Positions 35,909-44,894 of a stretch of 64,000 nt of DNA are shown piece by piece. The stretch covers positions 1-64,000 of the forward strand of contig NZ_POVL01000016.1 of assembly GCF_002939185.1 (NCBI RefSeq), in the 5' to 3' direction. This DNA is from Enterobacter sichuanensis. Lineage in GTDB: Bacteria; Pseudomonadota; Gammaproteobacteria; Enterobacterales; Enterobacteriaceae. The stretch's first letter is position 1; every line of letters starts with the position of its first letter. The translations under genes and the position numbers were made by a program. The notes beneath the pieces were generated by a model. The model was not told where the DNA came from. It made no database searches and saw only the letters and a program-made list of their open reading frames with translations.

Positions 35909-36805
35909 TTACGCCGTCCGCAAGCGTCTGAACCAGGTTTCCGGTTTCGTAAACATCACCATATTCCCTCCCAGAATCAGCACTAATCCAACAATGCCGT
36001 TGATATGCCAGACGTAGCCTTCATACACCGTGGAGATGGAGAGCGCCACCAGCGGGAAAAGCAGCGTGCTGTAGGCCGCTTTGCCCGGGCCGATACGTCC
36101 CACCAGCGTGAAGTACGCGCCAAACGCAATCACCGAACCAAACAGGGCCAGATAGACCAGCGCGCCCATATAGCTCAGCGTCCACTCCGGCACGAAGCTA
36201 TCACCTCTGAACAGCGCAATGCAGCCCATCACCAGCGTGCCATAGAGCATCGCCCAGGCGTTGGTGGTCATGGTTTCGAGGCCTCTGCGCTGATGGCGCA
36301 TGCTGATCATATTGCCCAGCGAAAAGCCGTAGGTACCTAGTGCGGAAAGCCCAATGCCCGTCAGCAGTGACGCACTCCAGCCGCTGGCCAGCAGATCGTC
36401 CCAGAAGAGGGTGATGATCCCGACCAGGCCCAGTGCCGCAGCCGTCCAGAAGCGCGCCGGTGGGCGCTGTCCGAAGAAAATAAAGCTGTTAATGGCGTTA
36501 TAGAGCACGGCCATGGAGAAGATCACCGACTCCAGTCCGGTGTTGATATGTGCCGCTGCCGTGTAAAAACACCAGAAGTTAAAGCAGAAAACACAGCATC
36601 CCTGCAGCAGGCAAAACAGGTGATCCCGTAGTGCCAGCTTGCGCAGACGGCGCAGAGCGAGTAACACCACCATCATCGTGAGGCTGGCGACCGCGAAGCG
36701 CCAGAAAATCGACACCGGCGCCGCCACCGGCCCCTGCTGCAGGAAAATCGCAATCCAGGTGGTTCCCCAGATAATTACCACCAGTCCGTATAATAATGCG
36801 TTCAT
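35909..36805 (-). CDS. EamA-family (DMT) exporter
   Basis: This 298-residue inner-membrane protein has ten predicted helices in two EamA repeats (first beginning IIWGTTWIAIFLQQGPVA, second near TGIGLSALGTYGFSLGN). Family members export amino acids or related metabolites. The substrate cannot be inferred. It diverges from an AraC-family regulator with about 170 bases between, so it is probably that regulator's target. No E. coli counterpart sits at this place. Confidence 0.86.
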   Translation of the reverse strand: MNALLYGLVVIIWGTTWIAIFLQQGPVAAPVSIFWRFAVASLTMMVVLLALRRLRKLALRDHLFCLLQGCCVFCFNFWCFYTAAAHINTGLESVIFSMAVLYNAINSFIFFGQRPPARFWTAAALGLVGIITLFWDDLLASGWSASLLTGIGLSALGTYGFSLGNMISMRHQRRGLETMTTNAWAMLYGTLVMGCIALFRGDSFVPEWTLSYMGALVYLALFGSVIAFGAYFTLVGRIGPGKAAYSTLLFPLVALSISTVYEGYVWHINGIVGLVLILGGNMVMFTKPETWFRRLRTA

Positions 36806-36978
36806 ATTCTTCTCTTCTTAAACCACCGAAGCCCGCAGTATGGCGCGACATCCCGCACAGGGCTTTCACCGGCTTGCGGGAGACTTGCAAAATCTTGCGC
36901 TTTTTTCTTTCCCGGGGACTGGCAACGGGCAGCAACTCTTCTTAGACTGAGATCCCTGTCCATCACGCGCTAACGGTT

Positions 36979-37851
36979 ATGTCTCACGCTTACGATACCT
37001 TTGAAACGCTCAGTCAACAGAATGCAGTCCTGCGGGGAACCGTCTCGCTGAATTCCGGTATTCAGCTGGCCGCGTGGTACAACAAGCACGATACGATAAC
37101 GGTGAAAAGTAACCATCACACCCTGAGCCTGTACGTGGCGGACGGTTACGAAAGCTATCAAAAAACGCCGGGCGGCTGGAAAAATGGCGGGGGGCCGGAC
37201 CGTTTCTGTTTGATGCCCAAAGAGAGCGAATCAACGTGGGATATCCGGGATGACCTGTCGTTTGTGCATCTCTACTGTACCGATGAGCACCTGCGCGACG
37301 TGGGGGAGAAAATCTGGGACAAGCGGCCGCTGTCGCTGACCCTGGATGAACGCATTTTTGGCAGCGATCCCAAGATCACCGCGCTGTATCGCCAGTTCTT
37401 ACTGGGCTGTGACTGGCAGCAAAACGCCAACCAGCTCACCCTGAGCACGGCCTCTACGCTGCTGCTGACTCATCTGTTGCAAAACTACGCCAACGTGCAG
37501 TGGAAATTGCCGGTCGTCACCGGCGGGTTATCGCCGTTTGTTCTGCGCAACGTGCTGGCCTTTATCGAAGAGAACCTGGGGCAGCCCCTGACGCTGGCTG
37601 AACTGGCGGCGCAGGCCGCCCTCAGCGAATACCATTTTGCCCGCATGTTCCGCCAGTCAACGGGGCTGGCACCGCATCAGTTCGTAATGCACAGACGAAT
37701 GGTCAAAGCGAAAGAGCTGGTGCAGCATACCTCCATGCCACTGACGGACATTGCGCTGGCCTGCGGGTTTAACTCCGCCAGCCACTTCAGCAACCGCTTT
37801 CGCAGCGTGACGGGCATGACGCCCTCGCAGCTACGTGCGGCGAGCGCGTGA
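36979..37851 (+). CDS. AraC-family transcriptional regulator
   Basis: This 290-residue regulator has an N-terminal effector-type domain and a C-terminal double helix-turn-helix (about 190-288): LTLAELAAQAALSEYHFARMFRQSTGLAPHQF and the second motif DIALACGFNSASHFSNRFRSVTGMTPSQLR. It diverges from the EamA exporter and likely controls it. Its 3' end overlaps the convergent benE-type gene by 21 bases. The Shine-Dalgarno is weak, so the start is less certain. Confidence 0.86.
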   Translation: MSHAYDTFETLSQQNAVLRGTVSLNSGIQLAAWYNKHDTITVKSNHHTLSLYVADGYESYQKTPGGWKNGGGPDRFCLMPKESESTWDIRDDLSFVHLYCTDEHLRDVGEKIWDKRPLSLTLDERIFGSDPKITALYRQFLLGCDWQQNANQLTLSTASTLLLTHLLQNYANVQWKLPVVTGGLSPFVLRNVLAFIEENLGQPLTLAELAAQAALSEYHFARMFRQSTGLAPHQFVMHRRMVKAKELVQHTSMPLTDIALACGFNSASHFSNRFRSVTGMTPSQLRAASA

Positions 37852-38997
37852 GAACAGGGCATAGCACACGCCGCCCAACACCAGCCCCCAGAATGCCGAA
37901 CCAATCCCCATCAGCGTGACGCCGCTTGCGGTCATCAGAAACGTGACGATGGCCGCGTCGCGCTCCGCTTCGTGATGTAATGCCTGATATAAACTCCCGC
38001 TGATGGTTCCCAGTAGCGCCAGACCGGCCAGCGTCTGGATCCAGCTAAGCGGCAGGGCGGCCATCAGGCCGGTAATGGAGCCGCCGAAAATCCCCGCCAG
38101 CAGATAAAACCCGCCAGCGGCAATGGCTGCCAGCCAGCGCTTATCCGCATCCGGGTGTGCATCCGGGCTTTGACAAATGGCGGCGGTAATCGCCGCTATG
38201 CAGATGGAAAAGACGCCAAACGGTGAAAACAGCAGCGCCAGTCCACCCGTCACGATGATGAGCGGGGAGACCGCCAGCGGATATCCCGACGCTTTCATCG
38301 TGGCGAACCCCGGTGCATTTTGCGAGGCCATGGTCACGAGAAAGAAGGGCACGCCAATGCTGACCAGGCTGGTGAAGGTGAACGTAGGCTCAACAAATTC
38401 GGGTATCACCAGGGAGAGGGTGAGCCTGTCAGTGACAACGTCACCGCTTATCCATGCCACAATACCGCCTGCCAGCAGCGTGACCACGATGGCATAACGC
38501 GGGGCCAGCGCTTTTGCCAGCAGCCATGCCGCAATCATGCTGCCGCACAGCAAAAAGTGCCCTTCAAGATGCGCAAACGCATGCAGGCCAAACTGCAAAA
38601 GCACACCCGCCAGCATGGCGGCGGCAAGGGAATGGGGGATCAGCTTCATCAGCCGGGCAAACAACCCGGTGATGCCGCAGAGCAGGATAAGCGCGTTGGC
38701 AAAGATGAACACGCCGATGGTTTCCGCCAGCGTGACCCCGTGCAGGCTGGTGGCCAGCAGCGCGGCACCGGGCGTGGACCAGGCGGTAAGCACCGGCGCT
38801 TTATACCACCAGGAAAGCGCCAGCGTGCTGACGCCCATCCCTATTCCCAGGGCGGTCATCCAGCCTGCGATCTGCTGTGCGCTGGCACCCGCTGCGGCAG
38901 CGGCCTGCCAGATAATGGCGGCAGAACTGGCGTAACCCACCAGAACGGCGACGAAGCCCGCCAGCGTGACGGGAATGAAATGAGAGGAAGGGCGCAT
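37831..38997 (-). CDS. ydcO: BenE-type benzoate/H+ symporter YdcO
   Basis: This 388-residue membrane protein has about twelve helices and belongs to the BenE family of proton-driven benzoate transporters; it corresponds to E. coli YdcO, also beside ydcN. Family landmarks include GWMTALGIGMG, TAWSTPGAALL near the N-terminus and ASQNAPGFATMKASGY in the centre. I start at MRPSSHFIPV (38997), with CGGAG upstream, rather than the longer frame. Substrate in enterics is unproven. The ydcN regulator gene diverges from it across likely operators. Confidence 0.9.
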   Translation of the reverse strand: MRPSSHFIPVTLAGFVAVLVGYASSAAIIWQAAAAAGASAQQIAGWMTALGIGMGVSTLALSWWYKAPVLTAWSTPGAALLATSLHGVTLAETIGVFIFANALILLCGITGLFARLMKLIPHSLAAAMLAGVLLQFGLHAFAHLEGHFLLCGSMIAAWLLAKALAPRYAIVVTLLAGGIVAWISGDVVTDRLTLSLVIPEFVEPTFTFTSLVSIGVPFFLVTMASQNAPGFATMKASGYPLAVSPLIIVTGGLALLFSPFGVFSICIAAITAAICQSPDAHPDADKRWLAAIAAGGFYLLAGIFGGSITGLMAALPLSWIQTLAGLALLGTISGSLYQALHHEAERDAAIVTFLMTASGVTLMGIGSAFWGLVLGGVCYALFSRARRT

Positions 38998-39007
38998 GGG
39001 AACTCCG

Positions 39008-39054
39008 TTGTGCGTTATAACGTCCGGAATAAGGTAACACTGTGCGTTATAGCG
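39008..39054. promoter_or_regulatory. Candidate YdcN operators between ydcO and ydcN
   Basis: A direct repeat TGTGCGTTATARCG occurs at 39009-39022 and 39041-39054, 32 bases apart (about three helical turns). The first contains the perfect palindrome CGTTATAACG and the second CGTTATAGCG. Both lie in the 92-base divergent promoter region, where the HTH-cupin regulator YdcN would be expected to bind. Assignment to YdcN is inference from position. Confidence 0.55.
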
Positions 39055-39089
39055 TACAAGTGGTATGCTGGGCCTCACCAGGAGGGAAC

Positions 39090-39617
39090 ATGGACATCAC
39101 ACTGCATCTTGCAACAACACTGAAAACGCTGCGCCAGGCGCGCGGCTGGAGTTTGTCGAAGCTCGCGGACGAGACCGGCGTATCAAAAGCCATGCTCGGG
39201 CAAATTGAGCGCAATGAGTCCAGCCCGACGGTGTCGACACTGTGGAAAATCGCCACCGGACTGAACGTACCGTTTTCCGCGTTTATCACCCCGGAGGCGG
39301 ACCGGCAGGCCGTCTTTGACCCGCAGCAGCAGGCGATGGTGGTGAAACCGCTGTTTCCGTGGGACGAAACGCTGAAGTTTGATCATTTCTCCATTACCCT
39401 GGCACCGGGCGCGCTGAGCGAGTCCACGCCGCATGAAGCGGGGGTGATTGAACATGTGGTGGTGATCAGCGGTGAGCTGGAGATGAAACTTGAGGGACAG
39501 TGGCAGACCCTTTCTGCCGATTCGGGCGTGCGTTTTGCCGGTGATAAACCGCACGCATACCGTAACAGCAGCGACCGGCCGGTGCATTTTCATTCGCTGA
39601 TCCATTATCCCCGCTAA
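39090..39617 (+). CDS. ydcN: XRE-cupin transcriptional regulator YdcN
   Basis: This 175-residue regulator has an N-terminal Cro/CI helix-turn-helix (LRQARGWSLSKLADETGVSK, about residues 13-32) and a C-terminal cupin domain that would sense a small ligand. It matches E. coli YdcN in size and place. GGAGGG sits just before the ATG at 39090. Genetic position suggests it controls the divergent transporter gene ydcO and itself. Confidence 0.9.
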   Translation: MDITLHLATTLKTLRQARGWSLSKLADETGVSKAMLGQIERNESSPTVSTLWKIATGLNVPFSAFITPEADRQAVFDPQQQAMVVKPLFPWDETLKFDHFSITLAPGALSESTPHEAGVIEHVVVISGELEMKLEGQWQTLSADSGVRFAGDKPHAYRNSSDRPVHFHSLIHYPR

Positions 39618-39697
39618 GGCTACGCAAAACTGTTTCGCTGACGCATACTTCTGACTACAATAGCCGCCATTTTGACCATAACGGATAACGACGAAGT

Positions 39698-41659
39698 ATG
39701 CGCCTGCAATCCCATCATCTTGAACTTTTAAGCCCGGCCCGCGACGCCGCCATTGCCCGTGAAGCGATCCTTCATGGCGCAGACGCCGTCTACATTGGCG
39801 GCCCTGGCTTCGGTGCCCGCCATAACGCCAGCAACAGCCTGAGCGATATTGCTGAACTGGTGCCGTTCGCCCACCGTTTCGGGGCGAAGGTGTTCGTCAC
39901 CCTGAACACCATTCTTCATGATGATGAACTGGAGCCGGCACAGCGTCTGATTACCGATCTCTACCAGACCGGCGTCGATGCCCTGATTGTGCAGGACATG
40001 GGCGTGCTGGAGCTGGATATTCCCCCCATTGAACTGCATGCCAGTACCCAGTGTGATATCCGCACGGTAGAGAAGGCGAAGTTTCTTTCCGACGTCGGCT
40101 TTTCGCAGATCGTGCTGGCACGCGAACTGAACCTGAATCAGATCCGCGATATCCACCAGGCGACAGACGCAACCATTGAGTTCTTTATCCACGGCGCACT
40201 GTGCGTCGCCTATTCCGGTCAGTGCAACATTTCCCACGCGCAAACGGGCCGCAGCGCTAACCGCGGCGACTGTTCTCAGGCCTGCCGTCTGCCCTATACC
40301 CTGAAAGACGATCAGGGCCGCGTCGTGGCGTTCGAAAAACATCTGCTCTCCATGAAGGATAACGATCAGACCGCCAACCTGGGCGCGCTGATCGACGCAG
40401 GCGTACGCTCCTTCAAGATTGAAGGGCGCTACAAAGATATGAGCTACGTGAAGAACATCACCGCGCACTATCGCCAGATGCTGGATGCGATTATTGAAGA
40501 ACGCGGTGACCTGGCGCGCGCGTCGGCCGGCCGCACCGAGCATTTCTTTATTCCGTCGACGGACAAAACCTTCCACCGCGGCAGTACGGACTATTTTGTC
40601 AATGCCCGCAAAGGGGATATCGGCGCGTTTGATTCCCCGAAGTTTATCGGTTTACCGGTCGGCGAAGTGCTGAAAGTGGCGAAGGATCACCTGGATGTTG
40701 AAGTGACGGAGCCGCTGGCGAACGGTGATGGCCTTAACGTGATGATCAAGCGTGAAGTGGTGGGCTTCCGAGCCAATACGGTGGAGAAAACCGGCGAAAA
40801 TCGCTACCGCGTCTGGCCGAATGAAATGCCAGCCGATCTCTACAAAGCGCGACCAAACGCGGCGCTTAACCGTAACCTCGATCATAACTGGCAGCAGGCG
40901 CTGCTGAAAACCTCCAGCGAACGCCGCATTGCGGTGGATATTGAACTGGGCGGCTGGGAAGAGCAGCTGATTCTGACCATGACCTGTGAAGATGGCATCA
41001 GCGTAACCCACACGCTCGACGGTCTGTTCGAGGTGGCCAATAACGCCGAAAAAGCGCTTAACAATCTGAAGGACGGCGTGGCGAAGCTGGGGCAGACAAT
41101 TTACTACGCCCGCACCATCGAGGTAAATCTGCCGGACGCGCTGTTCGTGCCGAACAGCCTGCTTAATTCGTTCCGCCGTGAAACGGCAGAGATGCTGGAT
41201 GCGGCACGCCTGGCGCACTATCCGCGCGGCAGCCGTAAAGCTGAAACCGTCCCTGCGCCCGTTTACCCGGATACGCATTTGTCCTTCCTTGCCAACGTCT
41301 ACAACCATAAAGCCCGTGAATTCTACCATCGTCACGGCGTGCAGCTGATCGACGCGGCGTATGAAGCGCATGAAGAGAAGGGCGATGTGCCGGTGATGAT
41401 CACCAAGCACTGCCTGCGCTTTGCCTTCAACCTGTGTCCGAAGCAGGCGAAAGGGAATATCAAAAGCTGGAAGGCCACCCCGATGCAGCTGGTGAACGGA
41501 GACGAAGTCCTGACCCTTAAATTTGACTGTCGTCCGTGCGAAATGCATGTGATTGGCAAGATGAAAAACCACATCTTCAAAATGCCACCGCCCGGCAGTA
41601 TTGTGGCGTCCGTCAGCCCGGACGACCTGATGAAAACCCTGCCGAAACGCAAGGGCTAA
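39698..41659 (+). CDS. rlhA: 23S rRNA C2501 hydroxylation protein RlhA (U32 family)
   Basis: This 653-residue U32-family protein, equal in length to E. coli RlhA (formerly YdcP), is needed for 5-hydroxycytidine at position 2501 of 23S rRNA. The U32 core has HASTQCDIRT near residue 110 and the cysteine cluster GALCVAYSGQCNISH...GDCSQACRLPY (about 165-200), thought to bind an iron-sulfur cluster; a further cysteine pair is in FDCRPCEMHV at the C-terminus. It stands alone, with yncJ convergent and immediately adjacent. Confidence 0.93.
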   Translation: MRLQSHHLELLSPARDAAIAREAILHGADAVYIGGPGFGARHNASNSLSDIAELVPFAHRFGAKVFVTLNTILHDDELEPAQRLITDLYQTGVDALIVQDMGVLELDIPPIELHASTQCDIRTVEKAKFLSDVGFSQIVLARELNLNQIRDIHQATDATIEFFIHGALCVAYSGQCNISHAQTGRSANRGDCSQACRLPYTLKDDQGRVVAFEKHLLSMKDNDQTANLGALIDAGVRSFKIEGRYKDMSYVKNITAHYRQMLDAIIEERGDLARASAGRTEHFFIPSTDKTFHRGSTDYFVNARKGDIGAFDSPKFIGLPVGEVLKVAKDHLDVEVTEPLANGDGLNVMIKREVVGFRANTVEKTGENRYRVWPNEMPADLYKARPNAALNRNLDHNWQQALLKTSSERRIAVDIELGGWEEQLILTMTCEDGISVTHTLDGLFEVANNAEKALNNLKDGVAKLGQTIYYARTIEVNLPDALFVPNSLLNSFRRETAEMLDAARLAHYPRGSRKAETVPAPVYPDTHLSFLANVYNHKAREFYHRHGVQLIDAAYEAHEEKGDVPVMITKHCLRFAFNLCPKQAKGNIKSWKATPMQLVNGDEVLTLKFDCRPCEMHVIGKMKNHIFKMPPPGSIVASVSPDDLMKTLPKRKG

Positions 41660-41887
41660 TCACCGAAGGTGCGTGTCCGGTTTGCGCGATTTCTGCCACA
41701 GGTGGTGCTCGCGCAAACCCTCCGCTGACTCTTCCGCTTCGCTTCGCAATTCATCGCTGTCGGCTTCATGACGAAGCTGATGCTCCACGTTTTTCACCCA
41801 AATATATTCATGTCCTTTGTGCCCCGCCATAAGCTGCCCCGAAAACAGGGCGCAGAGCAACATCACCAGTGCCAGGCCTTTTCTCAT
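41660..41887 (-). CDS. yncJ: Small exported protein YncJ (DUF2554)
   Basis: This 75-residue protein has a signal peptide cleaved after SGQLMAG (about residue 21) and a short, highly charged mature part (VEHQLRHEADSDELR, EESAEGLREHH) that matches E. coli YncJ. Function unknown; the E. coli gene is reported in envelope-stress responses. AAGAGATA precedes the ATG. Confidence 0.9.
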   Translation of the reverse strand: MRKGLALVMLLCALFSGQLMAGHKGHEYIWVKNVEHQLRHEADSDELRSEAEESAEGLREHHLWQKSRKPDTHLR

Positions 41888-42131
41888 TATCTCTTCACCA
41901 CAGAATAAGAACGCGGACTATCATGGCAATAATTGCATTATGTTATTATTCAAAAATTCAAATTAACGCAAAGCCATTGTCAGGTTTTGTCGAATTAACA
42001 CCATATTGAGACTTTTCTTAAAATTGAGATACCGCCGATAAACCGCCATTTCTGGTATAAAACTGGACAATAATTTTAGAGATAAATCCTATATAATAAG
42101 AATTCTCTGGCTAAGGAACGGGTCTTAATAA

Positions 42132-42494
42132 ATGAAAAAAATAATGGTGTTGGCGCTTGTGGTGGTTGCAGCAGGGGCCGCGGCTGGCGCTCGTTATGTC
42201 AGTAATGACGCACCTGAATATATTCACTCTGCAGAAGCTCGCGTAGGATCATATTTAACCAGCGATTATGGACGCGTTGATTGTAATAGCATCAAAATTA
42301 ACGACGAACGCTGGGAATTAGACTGCACCCACAAGACGCGTGGAAAAACATTCCAGTTTGCGGTCTATCCGTCCGAAAAAGCGCCATATGGCGTGTCGCG
42401 TTCGTTTTATCTTGAGGCCATCAATGATGATGCCAGACAGAGCGCTGAGCAGGGCCTGATGCGTTATTTGCAAATCAATACCCAGGCGGGTTAA
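42132..42494 (+). CDS. Unrecognised small exported protein
   Basis: This 120-residue protein begins MKKIMVLALVVVAAGAAAGA, a signal peptide or N-terminal anchor, followed by a soluble domain with two cysteines (VDCNSIKI and ELDCTHKT) that could form a disulfide in the periplasm. I recognise no family. It stands alone between yncJ and a DHFR-like gene with AAGGAACGGG upstream of the ATG. A TATAAT lies at 42092-42097 but without a well-spaced -35. A terminator follows 117 bases after the stop. Confidence 0.75.
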   Translation: MKKIMVLALVVVAAGAAAGARYVSNDAPEYIHSAEARVGSYLTSDYGRVDCNSIKINDERWELDCTHKTRGKTFQFAVYPSEKAPYGVSRSFYLEAINDDARQSAEQGLMRYLQINTQAG

Positions 42495-42610
42495 CAGGGC
42501 TGTTTAAGGTTCGTTGAGATAAAGAGTGATAGGTTGTATGGGATCCGCTGCCCGGCCATGACGTGTCGGGACGTAGAGACCAAAATACAAATCTATCCAT
42601 GCAAGCATTT

Positions 42611-42637
42611 ACCGCCAGATAATGGCGGTTTTTTTTT
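42611..42637 (+). terminator. Strong intrinsic terminator
   Basis: ACCGCCA, loop GATAA and TGGCGGT are followed by a long T-run (eight or more T). It lies 117 bases downstream of the small exported protein gene and most likely ends that transcript, leaving an unusually long 3' untranslated region. Confidence 0.9.
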
Positions 42638-42659
42638 GCCAGCAGTGGCGCTACCAGCG

Positions 42660-43196
42660 TTATGTCGTGACCCGATAGTGCGACTGTACCAAGCCCGAAG
42701 GGAAGCTGCGGCTGGATACCAGTGTCAAATCGATATCCCGTGGAAGGGTGCCAAACAGCGGTTTTTCCGAGCCAAGCAGAACAGGAACGGTAGTAATCAC
42801 CATATCGGCCACCAGCCCTTCGCGCAGGAACGACTGTATGACCCGCCCACCATCAAGATAGACGCGATGGACATGTTGCGCCGCCAGATCGTCCAGTACC
42901 TCTTTTGGCGCACGGCGGGAGAACTGCACTTTGCCCTTCAGCGCCTCCGGCACGGGCGTGTCGGCCAGCTGTCGGGAGAGCACCAGCACCGGCCTGTCAT
43001 ACGGCCAGGTGTCAAAGGTCACCACCTTCTCATAGCTTCCGCGCCCCATGACGATCCACTCTTTGTCCGCAATAAACGCCGTATAGCCATGGTCTTCGCT
43101 CGGATCGTCGCGCTGCAACAGCCAGTCAATATCGTCATTCTCCCGGGCGATGTAACCATCAAGACTGACGGCGATAAAAACGTGGGTGGTGACCAT
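42660..43196 (-). CDS. RibD C-terminal/dihydrofolate-reductase-like protein
   Basis: This 178-residue cytosolic protein has the DHFR-like fold of the RibD C-terminal family: VFIAVSLDGYIA at the N-terminus, IVMGRGSYEKV near residue 50 and VYLDGGRVIQSFL near 112. It should bind NADPH and reduce an unknown substrate; it is not the essential folA. AAGGGAG precedes the ATG. Next to an FtrA-type regulator on the same strand, 48 bases away. Confidence 0.85.
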   Translation of the reverse strand: MVTTHVFIAVSLDGYIARENDDIDWLLQRDDPSEDHGYTAFIADKEWIVMGRGSYEKVVTFDTWPYDRPVLVLSRQLADTPVPEALKGKVQFSRRAPKEVLDDLAAQHVHRVYLDGGRVIQSFLREGLVADMVITTVPVLLGSEKPLFGTLPRDIDLTLVSSRSFPSGLVQSHYRVTT

Positions 43197-43243
43197 AAGG
43201 TGCTCCCTTGTTAATCGTAAATGCCGATGTCCGGACTGGCTCT

Positions 43244-44230
43244 TTAGCGGACAGCATCCGGACGTGAAAATTGTTTGCGATACTGGGCCGGGGAAAGCGC
43301 GAACTGCTGACGAAAATGATGACGCAGCGTCGATGCCTGACCAAACCCGGTCTGTTCAGCAATGCTGTCGATGCTTAACCGACTGCTTTCCAGATAATCT
43401 TTCGCCCGCAACAGGCGCTCATGGAGTAACCAGCGGGCTGGCGTGGTTCCCGTCGCCGCCTCGAAGCGACGCAGAAAGGTGCGCTGGCTCATCCCAACCC
43501 GACGCGCCAGCGAGTCGACACTGTGCGCTTCATTAAGATGCTGGTGCAAAAAGTCAAACAGCTGGCCAAGTCGCTGGCTTTCCCGCAGCTGCGCCACCGG
43601 GCGGCTCAGCTGCTGCGGCTGTGAACCATCCCTGTGTGGCGGAATAACCAGCCGGCGCGCCACGCTGTTGGCGGTTTCCATGCCATAATCCCGTCGCACG
43701 ACATGCAGACAGAGATCGATGCCCGCCGCACTGCCTGCGGAGGTCAGAATATCGCCTTCGTCCTGGTAGAGCACATCCTCAACCACCTCGATCTCAGGGT
43801 AACGGGCTTTAAGTGCGTCAATATAACGCCAGTGCGTTGTGGCTTTACGTCCGTTCAGCAGCCCTGACGCGGCCAGCACAAACACGCCGGAACAGATGGA
43901 CAGCAGCTGACAGCCCCGCGCGCTGGCCTGGCGTAACGCGTGGCAGAGCGGCTCCGGAACTGGTGACTCCAGCCCCCGCCATCCCGGCACCACGATCAGA
44001 TCGGCAGATTCAAGCAGGGAGAGATCGCCATCGGTAATGATACGGATCCCGCCCGTCGCCCGCAGTTCACCGCTATCCACGCTCGCCACCGCAAAGCGGT
44101 ACCAGTTGTCGCCGAGCTCGGGGCGCGGCAGGCCGAAGATCTCCACCGCCACGCCGAATTCGAAGGTACACAGACCGTCATAGGCCAGCACCACCACCTT
44201 CGGGCGGGGATGCTGTCTTAAGTTTGTCAT
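43244..44230 (-). CDS. ftrA: GlxA/FtrA-type AraC-family regulator
   Basis: From MTNLRQHPRP this gives 328 residues: an N-terminal DJ-1/PfpI-like domain (VVVLAYDGLCTFEFGVAVEIFG; the nucleophile-elbow-like LLSICSGVFVLA) and a C-terminal AraC double helix-turn-helix (VDSLARRVGMSQRTFLRRF; IAEQTGFGQASTLRHHF). This matches FtrA regulators, which usually sit opposite a rhodanese gene, as here. Three in-frame starts (44263, 44251, 44230) are possible and none has a strong Shine-Dalgarno. The effector is unknown. Confidence 0.85.
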   Translation of the reverse strand: MTNLRQHPRPKVVVLAYDGLCTFEFGVAVEIFGLPRPELGDNWYRFAVASVDSGELRATGGIRIITDGDLSLLESADLIVVPGWRGLESPVPEPLCHALRQASARGCQLLSICSGVFVLAASGLLNGRKATTHWRYIDALKARYPEIEVVEDVLYQDEGDILTSAGSAAGIDLCLHVVRRDYGMETANSVARRLVIPPHRDGSQPQQLSRPVAQLRESQRLGQLFDFLHQHLNEAHSVDSLARRVGMSQRTFLRRFEAATGTTPARWLLHERLLRAKDYLESSRLSIDSIAEQTGFGQASTLRHHFRQQFALSPAQYRKQFSRPDAVR

Positions 44231-44324
44231 CTTTTTGCTGTTTTCTGGCATACGTGAGCGCATTCACCGGCTGAATTTGTGGATAGAGTAGTGTTAACAC
44301 AAACGCCAAAGATGAGGAAGGATC

Positions 44325-44738
44325 ATGAGCTATGTTACTGAATTTCCGGCTGCTGAGCCGCAGGAAGCCGTCACCCATTTTCTGCGCCGTCTGAGCGTCG
44401 AAACCGATTGTGCCGATGTGCATCATGCCATCGTCAACCAGGAGCAGGACTTCGTGCTGCTTCATGTGGTGGGCGGCCCGGAGCAGTTTGCCCGCCGTCA
44501 CGTCCCCGGCGCAGTGCACATGCCGTGGAGTCAGATTACCGCCGGGCGCATGGCCCAGTGGCCTGAAGGCACGCTGTTTGTCGTCTACTGCGCCGGACCA
44601 CACTGTAACGGTGCGGACAGAGCCGCGCTGAAGCTGGCGCGTCTTGGGCTGCCGGTCAAAATTATGCTCGGCGGGATCACCGGCTGGGAAGATGAAAAGT
44701 ACGCCTTTGCCAGCAGCGAAACCGCTGCCGCGCTGTGA
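44325..44738 (+). CDS. Rhodanese-like sulfurtransferase
   Basis: This 137-residue single-domain rhodanese carries the catalytic cysteine in VYCAGPHCNGADRAA (about residue 92-100) and the typical HVPGAVHMPW and MLGGITGWEDE segments. It would transfer sulfane sulfur to cyanide or a cellular acceptor. It diverges from ftrA and is likely its target. AGGAAGGATC precedes the ATG. No signal peptide, so cytosolic. Confidence 0.9.
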   Translation: MSYVTEFPAAEPQEAVTHFLRRLSVETDCADVHHAIVNQEQDFVLLHVVGGPEQFARRHVPGAVHMPWSQITAGRMAQWPEGTLFVVYCAGPHCNGADRAALKLARLGLPVKIMLGGITGWEDEKYAFASSETAAAL

Positions 44739-44806
44739 AGATGAATTTTTTTCATCACCCGTGAAATTTTCTCGTTTGCCGGGATAAAGCAGGTATGACA
44801 TCTTTT

Positions 44807-44835
44807 TTGGACATTTAGACATCCAGAAGTCTAAA
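44807..44835 (+). promoter_or_regulatory. MetJ operator (tandem met boxes) over a promoter
   Basis: Three contiguous 8-base units GGACATTT, AGACATCC and AGAAGTCT (44809-44832) match the met-box consensus AGACGTCT at 5, 6 and 7 positions. A promoter-like pair TTGGAC (44807-44812) and TCTAAA (44830-44835), 17 bases apart, is fully overlapped. MetJ with S-adenosylmethionine would repress the downstream methyltransferase when methionine is plentiful. Confidence 0.75.
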
Positions 44836-44894
44836 ACTTCAAAAGATGAATTATTACTGCGGGCAATTATCACCGGCAGACTGAGGAGATTTCC

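Noticed and set aside
40652-41572. A 306-codon frame antisense to rlhA
   Set aside because: Shadow of a conserved gene. The same reasoning removed the frames at 38320-39123, 30497-31342 and 39728-40576.
42064-42097. Full sigma-70 promoter for the unknown exported protein
   Set aside because: TATAAT is good, but the nearest -35-like TGGACA is 22 bases away and no better hexamer lies at 16-18 bases.
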